This document shows positions 17,021-24,672 of a stretch of DNA of 64,000 nucleotides, piece by piece (the first letter of the stretch is position 1; every line of letters begins with the position of its first letter). Both the position numbers and the translations under genes were made by a program. The stretch is from an uncultured Lachnospiraceae bacterium (lineage in GTDB: Bacteria; Bacillota; Clostridia; Lachnospirales; Lachnospiraceae): positions 1 through 64,000 of the forward strand of contig CAJUBP010000011.1 in NCBI GenBank assembly GCA_910584585.1. Reading direction: 5' to 3'. The notes beneath the pieces are model-generated. The model was not told the origin of the DNA, did no database searches, and was given only the letters and a program-made list of their open reading frames with translations.

Positions 17021-17845
17021 ATGTCAAAAGCATTTGAAGAGCTGCAAATAAAAGATGATTTCATGTTTAGCGTCATCATGAGGAACCCAAAATTCTGCAA
17101 GCCTTTTTTAGAGCGGGTGCTGGGCGTAAAGATATCCCGCATTGAATATCCAAGGTCGCAGGAAACGATCGATTTATCGGCTGAGGCGAAAAGTGTGCGC
17201 CTGGACATCTATGTGGAGGATGGGGAAGAAACTGTTTATAACATTGAAATGCAAGCGGTAACGAATCGGAACCTGCCCAGGAGGACAAGATATTATCAGG
17301 GGATGATAGACCTGAACATTTTGGAAAAGGGGAAGGACTATAAGGATTTGAAGAAGAGCTTTGTCATTTTTGTCTGCGCCTTTGATTTATTTGGGGAAGG
17401 GAGGCATATCTATACCTTTGAAAACCGCTGCATCCAGAATCCAGAGCTTGGCTTAGGCGATGATACGACAAAGATCATTTTAAACACCAAAGGGACAATG
17501 GATGACGTCACTCCAGAATTGAAGAGGCTGCTTGATTTTATTGATGGGAAAGCGCCGGAGGATGAGTTTACCAGGGAATTGGATGAGGCAGTACAGTCAG
17601 CCAGAAAAAATGAGAAGTGGAGGTTGGATTATATGACATTGCAGATGCATTACCAGGAAAAATATGAGCAAGGCATAGAGCAAGGCATAGAGCAAGGCAT
17701 AGAACAAGGCATAGAACAGGAGAAAAGGCAGTCTGTAATGAGGATGATAGAAGCAGGAAAATTGTCTTTAGATGAGATTGCATTGTATTCAGGACTCACA
17801 TTGGAACAGGTATCTGAGCTAGAAAAAGAATTTCAGCCAGCGTGA
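17021..17845 (+). CDS. Rpn family PD-(D/E)XK nuclease (copy B)
   Basis: This 274-residue protein matches the copy at 5402-6202 over nearly its whole length, including KDDFMF, RLDIYVED and NIEMQ. The difference is near the C-terminus: copy A has EQGFDEGDRKRA, while copy B has four consecutive GIEQ repeats encoded by a 12-base tandem repeat (about 17666-17718). Frame is kept, so both copies look functional. The upstream region, including GGGGTATC at 16918 and the AAGGAG site, is also duplicated. Family role: DNA endonuclease stimulating recombination; inferred only. Confidence 0.8.
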   Translation: MSKAFEELQIKDDFMFSVIMRNPKFCKPFLERVLGVKISRIEYPRSQETIDLSAEAKSVRLDIYVEDGEETVYNIEMQAVTNRNLPRRTRYYQGMIDLNILEKGKDYKDLKKSFVIFVCAFDLFGEGRHIYTFENRCIQNPELGLGDDTTKIILNTKGTMDDVTPELKRLLDFIDGKAPEDEFTRELDEAVQSARKNEKWRLDYMTLQMHYQEKYEQGIEQGIEQGIEQGIEQEKRQSVMRMIEAGKLSLDEIALYSGLTLEQVSELEKEFQPA

Positions 17846-17899
17846 ATCCTGGGAAGACAGCAAAAGGCAGATGTAATATAAAAATAAGTAAACAGTTTT

Positions 17900-17953
17900 A
17901 GATTAGTGAAAAAGCGTATGGGGTATCAGACCATGCGCTTTTCTTCTAAATCT
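17900..17953 (+). repeat. Long hairpin with GGTATC loop (copy B)
   Basis: AGATTAG pairs with CTAAATCT, and GAAAAAGCGTATGG with CCATGCGCTTTTC, with GGTATCAGA in the loop. It corresponds to 6257-6309. Sequence changes relative to copy A mostly keep the stem. Confidence 0.6.
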
Positions 17954-18095
17954 AACCGGGGTGTCTGAGAAAGGTCTTTTCTACAGTTTCCGTATCCGCA
18001 TATTTGCGTGCAGAAGCTGTTTTTATATTCAATGGAGCTATCTCCTGAGCCATTGTATTCTTCTTATCAATTTCTATTTTTAAGGAGGATTCTGT

Positions 18096-18347
18096 ATGGA
18101 TGGCAAGGTAGTATATCAGGCAGTTCCAGAGTTTACTGGCCGCAATGTGCCAGTGTCAGTTGTGGCGAAGGTGATGGGAAAAGACAAGCAGTTTGTAAGG
18201 CAGGGGATGATTCACGGTAGTTTGCCGATCGGCTCCGTGTTCAAGAAGGAAGGCTCAAACCAGTATGATTATTATGTAAGCCCGAAGTTGTTATGGGAGT
18301 TTACAGGTTTTATATACCGCGGCGAGACGGAGAAGGACTTTGAATGA
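18096..18347 (+). CDS. Small excisionase-like HTH protein (copy B)
   Basis: The 83-residue product differs from the copy at 6451-6702 by only a few residues (start MDGKVV versus MDSKIV; GSLP versus GNLP). Many nucleotide differences are synonymous (for example GGCCGC versus GGTCGT), which suggests both copies have been under protein-level selection. AAGGAGG upstream (18083-18089). It ends four bases before GGGGTATCC, after which the two blocks diverge. Confidence 0.7.
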   Translation: MDGKVVYQAVPEFTGRNVPVSVVAKVMGKDKQFVRQGMIHGSLPIGSVFKKEGSNQYDYYVSPKLLWEFTGFIYRGETEKDFE

Positions 18348-18357
18348 TGCGGGGTAT

Positions 18358-19017
18358 CCTGAGAAAGTGAGCTGTTGTTAAGCAATTTTTTACCTGTAGA
18401 TATGAAAATTTTGAGGCGGGAAATCCCGGATTTCCGGTGAGTTGCATCCTACCAAGTTGTATGCTAACATGCCAGCACGGAAGGAAACATGGGTGTAGGG
18501 TCGTTGTTGGTTCATGGGTCGCTCTGGGTTGGCGTAGGGTTTTCTGGGAAAGTATCACGCAAGACACAAACCGCTGAAAAAGCCCGTAAATGCGCCGCTT
18601 ACTGAGTACGTGGAGGAAGCCGCTAAAGCCGGAAAGTTCTAAGAAAACCGTTTAAAATGGGCATTCCTGACGCCCAGGGACGGCGTGGGACGGGCTGAAT
18701 TTCCGCAAGTAATGAGCCAAGTAGCCATGCTTGCATGGATATTTGGCGAATACTGCGAGAGTGGATACCCAGGTATTTTGGGTATCCACTTGCTCCGCAA
18801 GACACGCGCATGACATACACAAGACTCAGGGACAAGTCACACAAGACACAAGACCCATCAGGCGGACGGTTTTGCCGTCAGGCGGCGGTTCCGCTGTTTG
18901 ATATGGGTGAGTTGCTTCATGTGGGAGTTTCCTTCCAATACAGGCTATAGCAGATGTGGTTTTACATTTCTGTTTGCCTGTTTTGGGAGGGGACTCTTTT
19001 TTTGTTTTATGAGTTGG
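18358..19017 (+). other. Conserved non-coding stretch of block B with unique insert
   Basis: The stretch matches 7214-7790 apart from an insert of about 85 bases near 18705-18790. The insert has two hairpins: CCATGC-TT-GCATGG (18725-18738) and an 11-base perfect stem AGTGGATACCC / GGGTATCCACT (18760-18790). No supported gene is present. Confidence 0.5.
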
Positions 19018-19175
19018 GGCGGATACTTTCTTTAAAATATATGGGGCTGTTTCAAGGCAGATGTTCTGAGTTGAAATATAGGCATTGTTTTAAGGCGGAA
19101 AGTTTGTTTTGAATTATATGGCATTGTTTCAAAGCCAATATTTTGAGTTGAGGTGCATTGTTTTAAGACAGTCCC
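19012..19175 (+). repeat. About 76-bp tandem repeat, two units (block B)
   Basis: Two degenerate units with the same half-repeat words as 7790-8115 (TTTTAAGGCGGA, TTTGAATTATATGGCATTG, TTTCAAGGCAGAT, GAGTTGA). Homology with block A continues to CCAAACTGGC at 19206-19215 (8147-8156 in A) and stops there. Confidence 0.6.
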
Positions 19176-19215
19176 GCCGATAGTATCCTGCATTACGGAT
19201 TTCTTCCAAACTGGC

Positions 19216-19642
19216 TGTCGGACGGCGAATTGAGGGAGACGTAAACTGCGAATTATTTTTCCAACCTTTATCCTATTGACTGCGCAGTGCCGTCTGTGAA
19301 TGCATGATCCTGCCGCAAATGCGGCGAACTGTTGTCAGCATGGATTTTCCCCTGAAATATAAAAGGCCATGAATCCCATCATGAGACCCACAGCCATACG
19401 AAGCATTTAGTTTTTCAGCTGTCCGGCAGCCGTGGCAGGCAGATGGGCCAGTCCGGTGGCGACAGTTACCGCGTCCACCTTCCGCGTCAGGGAGCCGATC
19501 CTTTCTTCATTCCAGAAGATATCGGAGAAGCCGGAGAGTTCACACCCCATATCGTGGTTGTGGATGCACAGGTAATTCCTGCGGTGCTGATTTTTAGTTA
19601 TTTTTGGGGAATTGATGGCCAGCAGGGAGTGCAGGATGTCTC
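19216..19642. other. Intergenic region with possible decayed coding on the minus strand
   Basis: I see no gene I can support. A minus-strand frame (19407-19649) ending LAHLPATAAGQLKN, followed by a short minus-strand frame starting MLRMAVGLMMGFMAFYI (near 19409), looks like debris of one or more genes. It lies between the end of block B and the promoter of the ABC transporter. Confidence 0.3.
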
Positions 19643-19672
19643 TTGACAAAATCGGAACGGAGAGGGTATAAT
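19643..19672 (+). promoter_or_regulatory. Consensus sigma-A promoter for the ABC transporter unit
   Basis: TTGACA (19643-19648) and TATAAT (19667-19672), both perfect, with an 18-base spacer. Two inverted-repeat operators follow directly. Confidence 0.75.
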
Positions 19673-19680
19673 AGAACTTG

Positions 19681-19744
19681 GGTTAGCGGTTACTAACACG
19701 AAGTAGCCGCTTAAATAAAAAATATGGGTTAGTAGATCCTAACC
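19681..19744 (+). promoter_or_regulatory. Two GTTAG-N6-CTAAC operators
   Basis: GGTTAG-CGGTTA-CTAAC (19681-19697) and GGTTAG-TAGATC-CTAACC (19727-19744) are matching inverted repeats just downstream of the promoter. The position and symmetry are those of a TetR-family repressor site. No repressor gene is adjacent, so the regulator must be elsewhere or has been lost. Confidence 0.6.
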
Positions 19745-19787
19745 GCAATAAAAAGAGAGGTCTGTTCGGGCTGTCCAGGAGAGGAGG

Positions 19788-19898
19788 GTGGAGGAACTGA
19801 TCCCGGAAATGTCGGAAAAGAAGCGCTCCAGGATAGGCACCGTCCTGTTTGCGCCAGGTTTTACGGTCATGATGGCGCTGGATGTGGCGCTTGGATAA
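19788..19898 (+). pseudogene. C-terminal fragment of a ZIP metal transporter
   Basis: A 36-codon frame ends with FAPGFTVMMALDVALG and TAA. The ending GF-x-x-MM-x-LDVALG is characteristic of the last membrane helix of ZIP-family transporters (full length about 230-260 residues). Everything upstream is missing, so a deletion probably fused the promoter-operator region to this stump and the ABC genes. Confidence 0.5.
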
Positions 19899-19929
19899 AA
19901 GAAAATTATGAGAAAAAGGGGGAATCCGT

Positions 19930-20628
19930 ATGTTGATCAATTTAAAAAATGCAGTAAAAAAATATGGCAGCGGGGAAACGTTGGTTTATGCGTTGGATCA
20001 TGCCGAGCTTACGCTTAATGAGGGAGAAGTCTGCGTGGTCTTAGGACCCTCCGGCTCTGGAAAAAGCACGCTCTTAAATATGCTGGGAGGGCTGGACGCC
20101 CTGGATGAGGGGGAGCTTACGGTGGGCGGCAGAAAGGTAACGGGGCTTTCCCAGGAGCAGCGCACGGATTACCGCAGAGAAGATGTGGGTTTTGTCTTTC
20201 AATTTTACAACCTGATTCCCGATCTGACGGTGGAAGAAAACATTGAGGTGGTGGCGGATATTTCCGACAAACCGCTCCCGATGGATGAAGTGTTACACGC
20301 ACTGGATATCGAAAAATACCGCCGCCGCTTCCCGAAGGAGCTTTCGGGCGGACAGCAGCAGCGGGTGGCGATTGCCCGGGCAATGATTAAAAATCCCAGG
20401 CTCCTGCTCTGTGACGAGCTGACCGGGGCGCTGGACACGAAATCCTCCGGGCAGGCGTTGCAATTCGTAGAAAAAATGAACAACCAGTTTGGCACGACGA
20501 TGGTAATTATCACCCATAACGAAGCGATTGCAGGCATGGCGGACCGGATTGTCCGCCTGAAGGATGGCCGTATCTGCGAGAACCGGGGGAATGAACGGAA
20601 AATCCCTGCGGCAGAGCTTGTGCTGTAA
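19930..20628 (+). CDS. ABC transporter ATP-binding protein (LolD/MacB type)
   Basis: The 232-residue ATPase has Walker A GPSGSGKST (about residues 38-46), Q-loop QFYNLIPDL, signature LSGGQQQR (about 139-146), Walker B LLLCDELTGALD and the H-loop ITHNEA. The size and GALD motif match the subfamily that pairs with FtsX-type permeases for lipoprotein or peptide extrusion. The partner permease begins 12 bases after its stop. Start ATG 19930 follows AAAGGGGG. The promoter and operators at 19643-19744 suggest induction by a ligand or drug. Confidence 0.85.
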   Translation: MLINLKNAVKKYGSGETLVYALDHAELTLNEGEVCVVLGPSGSGKSTLLNMLGGLDALDEGELTVGGRKVTGLSQEQRTDYRREDVGFVFQFYNLIPDLTVEENIEVVADISDKPLPMDEVLHALDIEKYRRRFPKELSGGQQQRVAIARAMIKNPRLLLCDELTGALDTKSSGQALQFVEKMNNQFGTTMVIITHNEAIAGMADRIVRLKDGRICENRGNERKIPAAELVL

Positions 20629-20640
20629 GGGGGTGTCCGA

Positions 20641-22866
20641 ATGAAGCTGAACCGACGTTATCTTCGCAGTATCAAAGAAAACCGGTCTTTTTATTTTGCT
20701 TCCACTGTGCTGACGGTTGTGACGCTGCTTTTGTATTTCCTGTTTAACATTGCGGGAAACGCCATCCTTACATTCAGCCAGGAGTTTTATGAGAGAAACA
20801 AAAGGGAAGACGCACACTTTAGCGCTTATATGGAAATCCCCCAAGAGGAACTTTCAGAACTTGCGGATACATATGGAATAACACTGGAAAAACAGCGTTA
20901 TATTAATATCGAAACAGACGGCGTTACCGCCCGTATCTTTGACAGAACTCAAACGGTGGATTTGTACGAGATCACCCAGGGAAGAGACGTGGCGGAGGAT
21001 GACGAAATCGTCCTGTCCGAGGGGTATGCGGTGGAAAATGGCGTAAAAGTCGGCGACGGTATGAAAATCGGCAGGAAAAAATATACAGTTTCTGGTTTCA
21101 TGCAACGGCCGGATTATCTGTATATGTTGGAGAGTGAGGATGATTCCTACAAGAATATCTCCACTTTTTATCTCTGCTATATGACGGACCGGGAGTTTGA
21201 AACCCTGGGTGATACGGGCTGCCAGTATCTGGTAAGATACCATCCGGATTCCGACGTTATGGGATTTCGGAAGGCGGTGCATGAGCGGTATTATATGCGC
21301 TCCTATTCTGCGGCGGAAGAAAACCCCCGCATTACCATGGTGGAGCAGCAAGCGCAGATGTTTATCGGCATGGCCTATGTTCTTCTGTGTATCCTGCCTC
21401 TGGTGGCGGTGGTTCTGATCAGCATTATTATCAGCCGCAAGGTAAAGTCGGAGCAGCGGATGATCGGAACGCTTTCAGCGCTGGGCTATAAGAAAGGCCG
21501 GCTTATGCTCCATTATGCGGGATTTGCGGCAATTCCAGGACTTGTGGGCGGCATTTTGACAGCCGTGATTTCCATGGCGGCGGCGCAGCCCATGAGTGAA
21601 ATGGGTCTGCAGGATTATGAACCCATGCGTGTATTGGGGCGTTTGAACCCGCTTAACGCTTTACTGGGAGTGGTGATTCCTACTCTTTTGTATGTTGCCG
21701 CCGCGCTTTTGTCGGTCCGTAAGCTGCTGAAAAAGGATACGGTCCTGCTCTTAAACGGCAACGCGGACGGTGGGAAGAAAAAGGGAAAGCGTCTGCTGGC
21801 TGGAAGGCAAATTTCTTTCCGTACAAAGTTTGCCCTGCGTTCCCTGTTGGGCAATCCCCTGCGCAGCCTGGTAGTTCTTCTGGGTATATTCCTGGGCTGT
21901 TTTATTATGCTGCTGGGACAGGGATTCTTTGATTCCATCGACCATATGGGAAGCGCTGCAGCCAAAGAGATGGGAAGCTTCGAGCATCAGTACGTCCTGA
22001 ATGAAATGCTGACCGAAAATCCTTATGGCGGGGAGGCCATGCTGGCGTCGGCTGTGGAGGACGCAGGCGGCAGCAGGCTGTCCGTGATCGGCACGGCGGA
22101 CAGCAATCCGTATCTGAATTTTCGTGACAAAGACGGAAATTCCGTATCCCTGAAAGAGGGCTATTATATTACAAGCCTTGCGCAGCTTACCTTTGGCTGG
22201 CAGGCAGGGGATCAGGTGACGGTGTATAACCCGCTGTCGCTGGAAAAGAAAGAAATCCGGATTGCGGGAATCATCCAGAATAATGTACAGAAAAGTATCC
22301 TTACCACCAAAGCCCTTGCGGCAGAGCTTACAGGGCTGGAGGAAAACAGCTTCAACTGCATTGTCAGCGACCGCGCTCTTTCTATTCCCGAAGCTAAAAT
22401 TGCCCAGGAGAGCAGGAGAAGCGATATTACCGACCAGGCGAAGACTATGACAAAGCAGATGAATTTCCTGCTGCAGATGATGATTGGGCTGGGCATGATC
22501 ATCTGTATTGCCGCCGTCTATGTGGCGGTCAATATGTTGGTTACCGAAAGCCGCGGCAATATCTCCATGCTGAAGGTGCTGGGCTACCGGGACAGCCAGA
22601 TCAACAAAATACTGCTTCGGATTCATCATGTCTTGCTTCCCATCGGAATCCTTTTGTCTGTGCCCTGCGTCTATGCGGCGGCGCACGCGTTTTTCCTATG
22701 GATGGTGGAGTTCGGGGTGATGCTGATGGACACGTATATTGCGCCGAAAAGCTATCTGATTTCGATTCTTCTGACGGCGGGCTGTTACTTTGGTTCGCTG
22801 TGGCTGCTGCGCCGCAAGGTGAAGAAGGTGGATATGATCGAGAGCCTGAAGGATAACAGGGAGTGA
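20641..22866 (+). CDS. FtsX-type ABC transporter permease
   Basis: The 741-residue protein has the two-module FtsX/MacB layout: an N-terminal helix (about 17-42), a large exported domain, three helices (about 245-370), a second helix near 405-430, another exported domain and three C-terminal helices (about 610-730). Both hydrophobic clusters follow the FtsX pattern (for example LLCILPLVAVVLISIIISRK and SMLKVLGYRDSQINKILL). GGGGGTG precedes ATG 20641. It forms a transporter with the ATPase upstream, probably exporting or clearing antimicrobial peptides or other hydrophobic substrates; the substrate cannot be read from sequence. Confidence 0.85.
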   Translation: MKLNRRYLRSIKENRSFYFASTVLTVVTLLLYFLFNIAGNAILTFSQEFYERNKREDAHFSAYMEIPQEELSELADTYGITLEKQRYINIETDGVTARIFDRTQTVDLYEITQGRDVAEDDEIVLSEGYAVENGVKVGDGMKIGRKKYTVSGFMQRPDYLYMLESEDDSYKNISTFYLCYMTDREFETLGDTGCQYLVRYHPDSDVMGFRKAVHERYYMRSYSAAEENPRITMVEQQAQMFIGMAYVLLCILPLVAVVLISIIISRKVKSEQRMIGTLSALGYKKGRLMLHYAGFAAIPGLVGGILTAVISMAAAQPMSEMGLQDYEPMRVLGRLNPLNALLGVVIPTLLYVAAALLSVRKLLKKDTVLLLNGNADGGKKKGKRLLAGRQISFRTKFALRSLLGNPLRSLVVLLGIFLGCFIMLLGQGFFDSIDHMGSAAAKEMGSFEHQYVLNEMLTENPYGGEAMLASAVEDAGGSRLSVIGTADSNPYLNFRDKDGNSVSLKEGYYITSLAQLTFGWQAGDQVTVYNPLSLEKKEIRIAGIIQNNVQKSILTTKALAAELTGLEENSFNCIVSDRALSIPEAKIAQESRRSDITDQAKTMTKQMNFLLQMMIGLGMIICIAAVYVAVNMLVTESRGNISMLKVLGYRDSQINKILLRIHHVLLPIGILLSVPCVYAAAHAFFLWMVEFGVMLMDTYIAPKSYLISILLTAGCYFGSLWLLRRKVKKVDMIESLKDNRE

Positions 22867-23382
22867 TTGCCGGGAGCAAAAATACATAGCGGGGAATGTG
22901 GCGGCAATCCTCATGGGGAGGAATCCAGGCTATTCCGGTTCCGTGAAGATTGGGGACAGAAAGCTTAAGGATATCAAGGAAGACAGCCTTATGAAAAACA
23001 TCACCTATATCAGCCGCCAGAGTTATCTGTTCAAAGGCACGATCGGACTATTGATGTGGAGAGCGAGGATGACATCATGGGGGAGATTTATGCCCTGGCA
23101 GGGAAAAAGACGGTGATTCTGTGCCTGTTTATCGGCTTTTTCCATCCCTCACTGGGGCTTCCTGCGCTTCTCGCCTACCTGACGGCGGGGCTTTTCGTTC
23201 CACTGGTTACCTCGAAGGCCGGCGGCGGAATCGGCATGAAGTTCTGCGTGGATTCCGGAAACTTAAGCGGCTTCGTGACAGCCTGCGGGGACTTTCCTTG
23301 TATTCTATCTCAAGGCCTTCTCTCCAGCCCTCATCTTAAAATACACTTTCCTTATTGTAAATCAAGCGGATATCCCTTATAA
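22867..23382 (+). pseudogene. Decayed tandem ABC exporter genes
   Basis: Fragments of ABC exporter proteins lie in order. First comes a nucleotide-binding domain piece (YSGSVKIGDRKLKDI, then NITYISRQSYLFKGTI, the Q-loop region). After a frame change there is the end of the same domain (DVESEDDIMGEIYALAGKKT, the region before the H-loop), and then a membrane-domain piece (ALLAYLTAGLFVPLVTSKAGG). Order and frames fit two tandem CydDC-like half-transporter genes with internal deletions. Walker A, signature and Walker B motifs are missing, so no product is functional. Confidence 0.6.
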
Positions 23383-23573
23383 TAACTCTTGTGTATTATG
23401 GCTTTGTTCTATATTGTGTGGCAGCCCATTTACCAGCCATTGTCCAGCGCTATTGCAATAGCGTTGGATGGTACGCCTTACCGTTCCTGATATTTTCAGG
23501 GTTTATTTTACCTCATAACAGGGAGAATGGCAAGCATAGGATAGAGACATTGACAAAGGAAGGAGCAGTGGGA

Positions 23574-24557
23574 ATGAAAAAGTTATGGATCACAGCCCTG
23601 GCGGCGCTGATTGTTTTCGGGTGCGCCGGCTGCGGAATGGAAGAAACAATCACAGTGAATCCTGACCTGTCGTCACAGGCGGATGTGAAATATTACACCA
23701 CCAGTCAGGAGGAAGCGGCTATTGCAAAGGAATTAGACGAAGGGTATACCTATGCCCAATTAATGAAAGAAGCGGGATGCGCGTATCAGGGCACAGAAGA
23801 ACGGAATGGCACAGTCCATAACGTTTATCAGTCTACAATGAAAAGGTCCAAGAAAGACACCAAAGATTCTTTTACCGTGTTGACAAAGGATCAGGCTGTA
23901 CTGGATATTGATGGATTTGAAGAGATTCAGAAAGAAATAGCGGCGGGAGAAGATTTCCCCGAGAATCTGAACTTTTTAAATACAAAAGATATTACCGTGA
24001 AGGTTCAATACCCCTTCCAGGTGTATCAGACCAATGGAATTCTGCAGGAAGACGGCCATACGGTAGTCTATCCAATGGATAAAATGAAAGGCAGAGAACG
24101 TATTTACGCTGTCAGAACCGCACAATGCGCCAACGCCGGAACATGTACCATCAAAGGAGTGAAAAACAACGGCTGTTACCGGAAGAGTAAAACAGTAAAG
24201 GCATCTTCCGGCGGCGTTATTACAAGCTTTCGGGTGAATAATGAGAGTCAGCCCGTCAATGAGTATACGGCAATTACTGACGGCGTTTACAAGGTAAAGG
24301 TGAAACTGCTGGCCGGCAGTGCGAAAACTGTGAAATTTACCATTGACCGGACGAAGCCTAAGACCAACATCAAAGCAAAAACCTACAGCGGCAAAGTGAA
24401 AATCACCTTTCGGGACAAAACCTCCGGCATAAAGAAAGCGACTCTCAACGGCAAACGGATTAAGAGCGGCAAAGTAGTCTCGAAGGCCGGAAATTATGTA
24501 TTAAAGATCTCAGATAAGGCCGGAAATGTGAGAACTGTAAAGTTTACTGTGAAATAA
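23574..24557 (+). CDS. Putative lipoprotein with Ig-like C-terminus
   Basis: The 327-residue product has a lipoprotein signal peptide (residues 1-21, ending FGCAGC). A central region follows with conserved-looking blocks (DLSSQADVKYYTTSQEEAAI, NLNFLNTKDITVKVQYPF). The C-terminal domain of repeated beta-strand pattern ends KISDKAGNVRTVKFTVK and resembles bacterial Ig-like domains. AAGGAAGGAGCAG at 23556-23568 supports ATG 23574 over an in-frame upstream ATG at 23391, which would add 61 residues without a signal. Function unknown; membrane-anchored surface protein. A CTGTGAAATAAAAAC duplication overlaps its end. Confidence 0.7.
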   Translation: MKKLWITALAALIVFGCAGCGMEETITVNPDLSSQADVKYYTTSQEEAAIAKELDEGYTYAQLMKEAGCAYQGTEERNGTVHNVYQSTMKRSKKDTKDSFTVLTKDQAVLDIDGFEEIQKEIAAGEDFPENLNFLNTKDITVKVQYPFQVYQTNGILQEDGHTVVYPMDKMKGRERIYAVRTAQCANAGTCTIKGVKNNGCYRKSKTVKASSGGVITSFRVNNESQPVNEYTAITDGVYKVKVKLLAGSAKTVKFTIDRTKPKTNIKAKTYSGKVKITFRDKTSGIKKATLNGKRIKSGKVVSKAGNYVLKISDKAGNVRTVKFTVK

Positions 24558-24597
24558 AAACGGGTGGCAGCCTTCGCATTTGCTGTGAAATAAAAAC
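24547..24597 (+). repeat. Short tandem duplication at the 3' end of the lipoprotein gene
   Basis: CTGTGAAATAAAAAC occurs at 24547-24561, covering the stop codon, and again at 24583-24597 (period 36). Confidence 0.6.
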
Positions 24598-24672
24598 AGA
24601 TGAGAACAGTAACATAAAAATAAATAAAAGTTATAACATTTACTAAGATAAAAAGAACGGAAGCGAACAAAA

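Noticed and set aside
5161..19215. Complete integrative conjugative element or prophage
   Set aside because: There is an integrase-like gene and accessory genes but no relaxase, coupling protein, type IV secretion, capsid, terminase or lysis genes.
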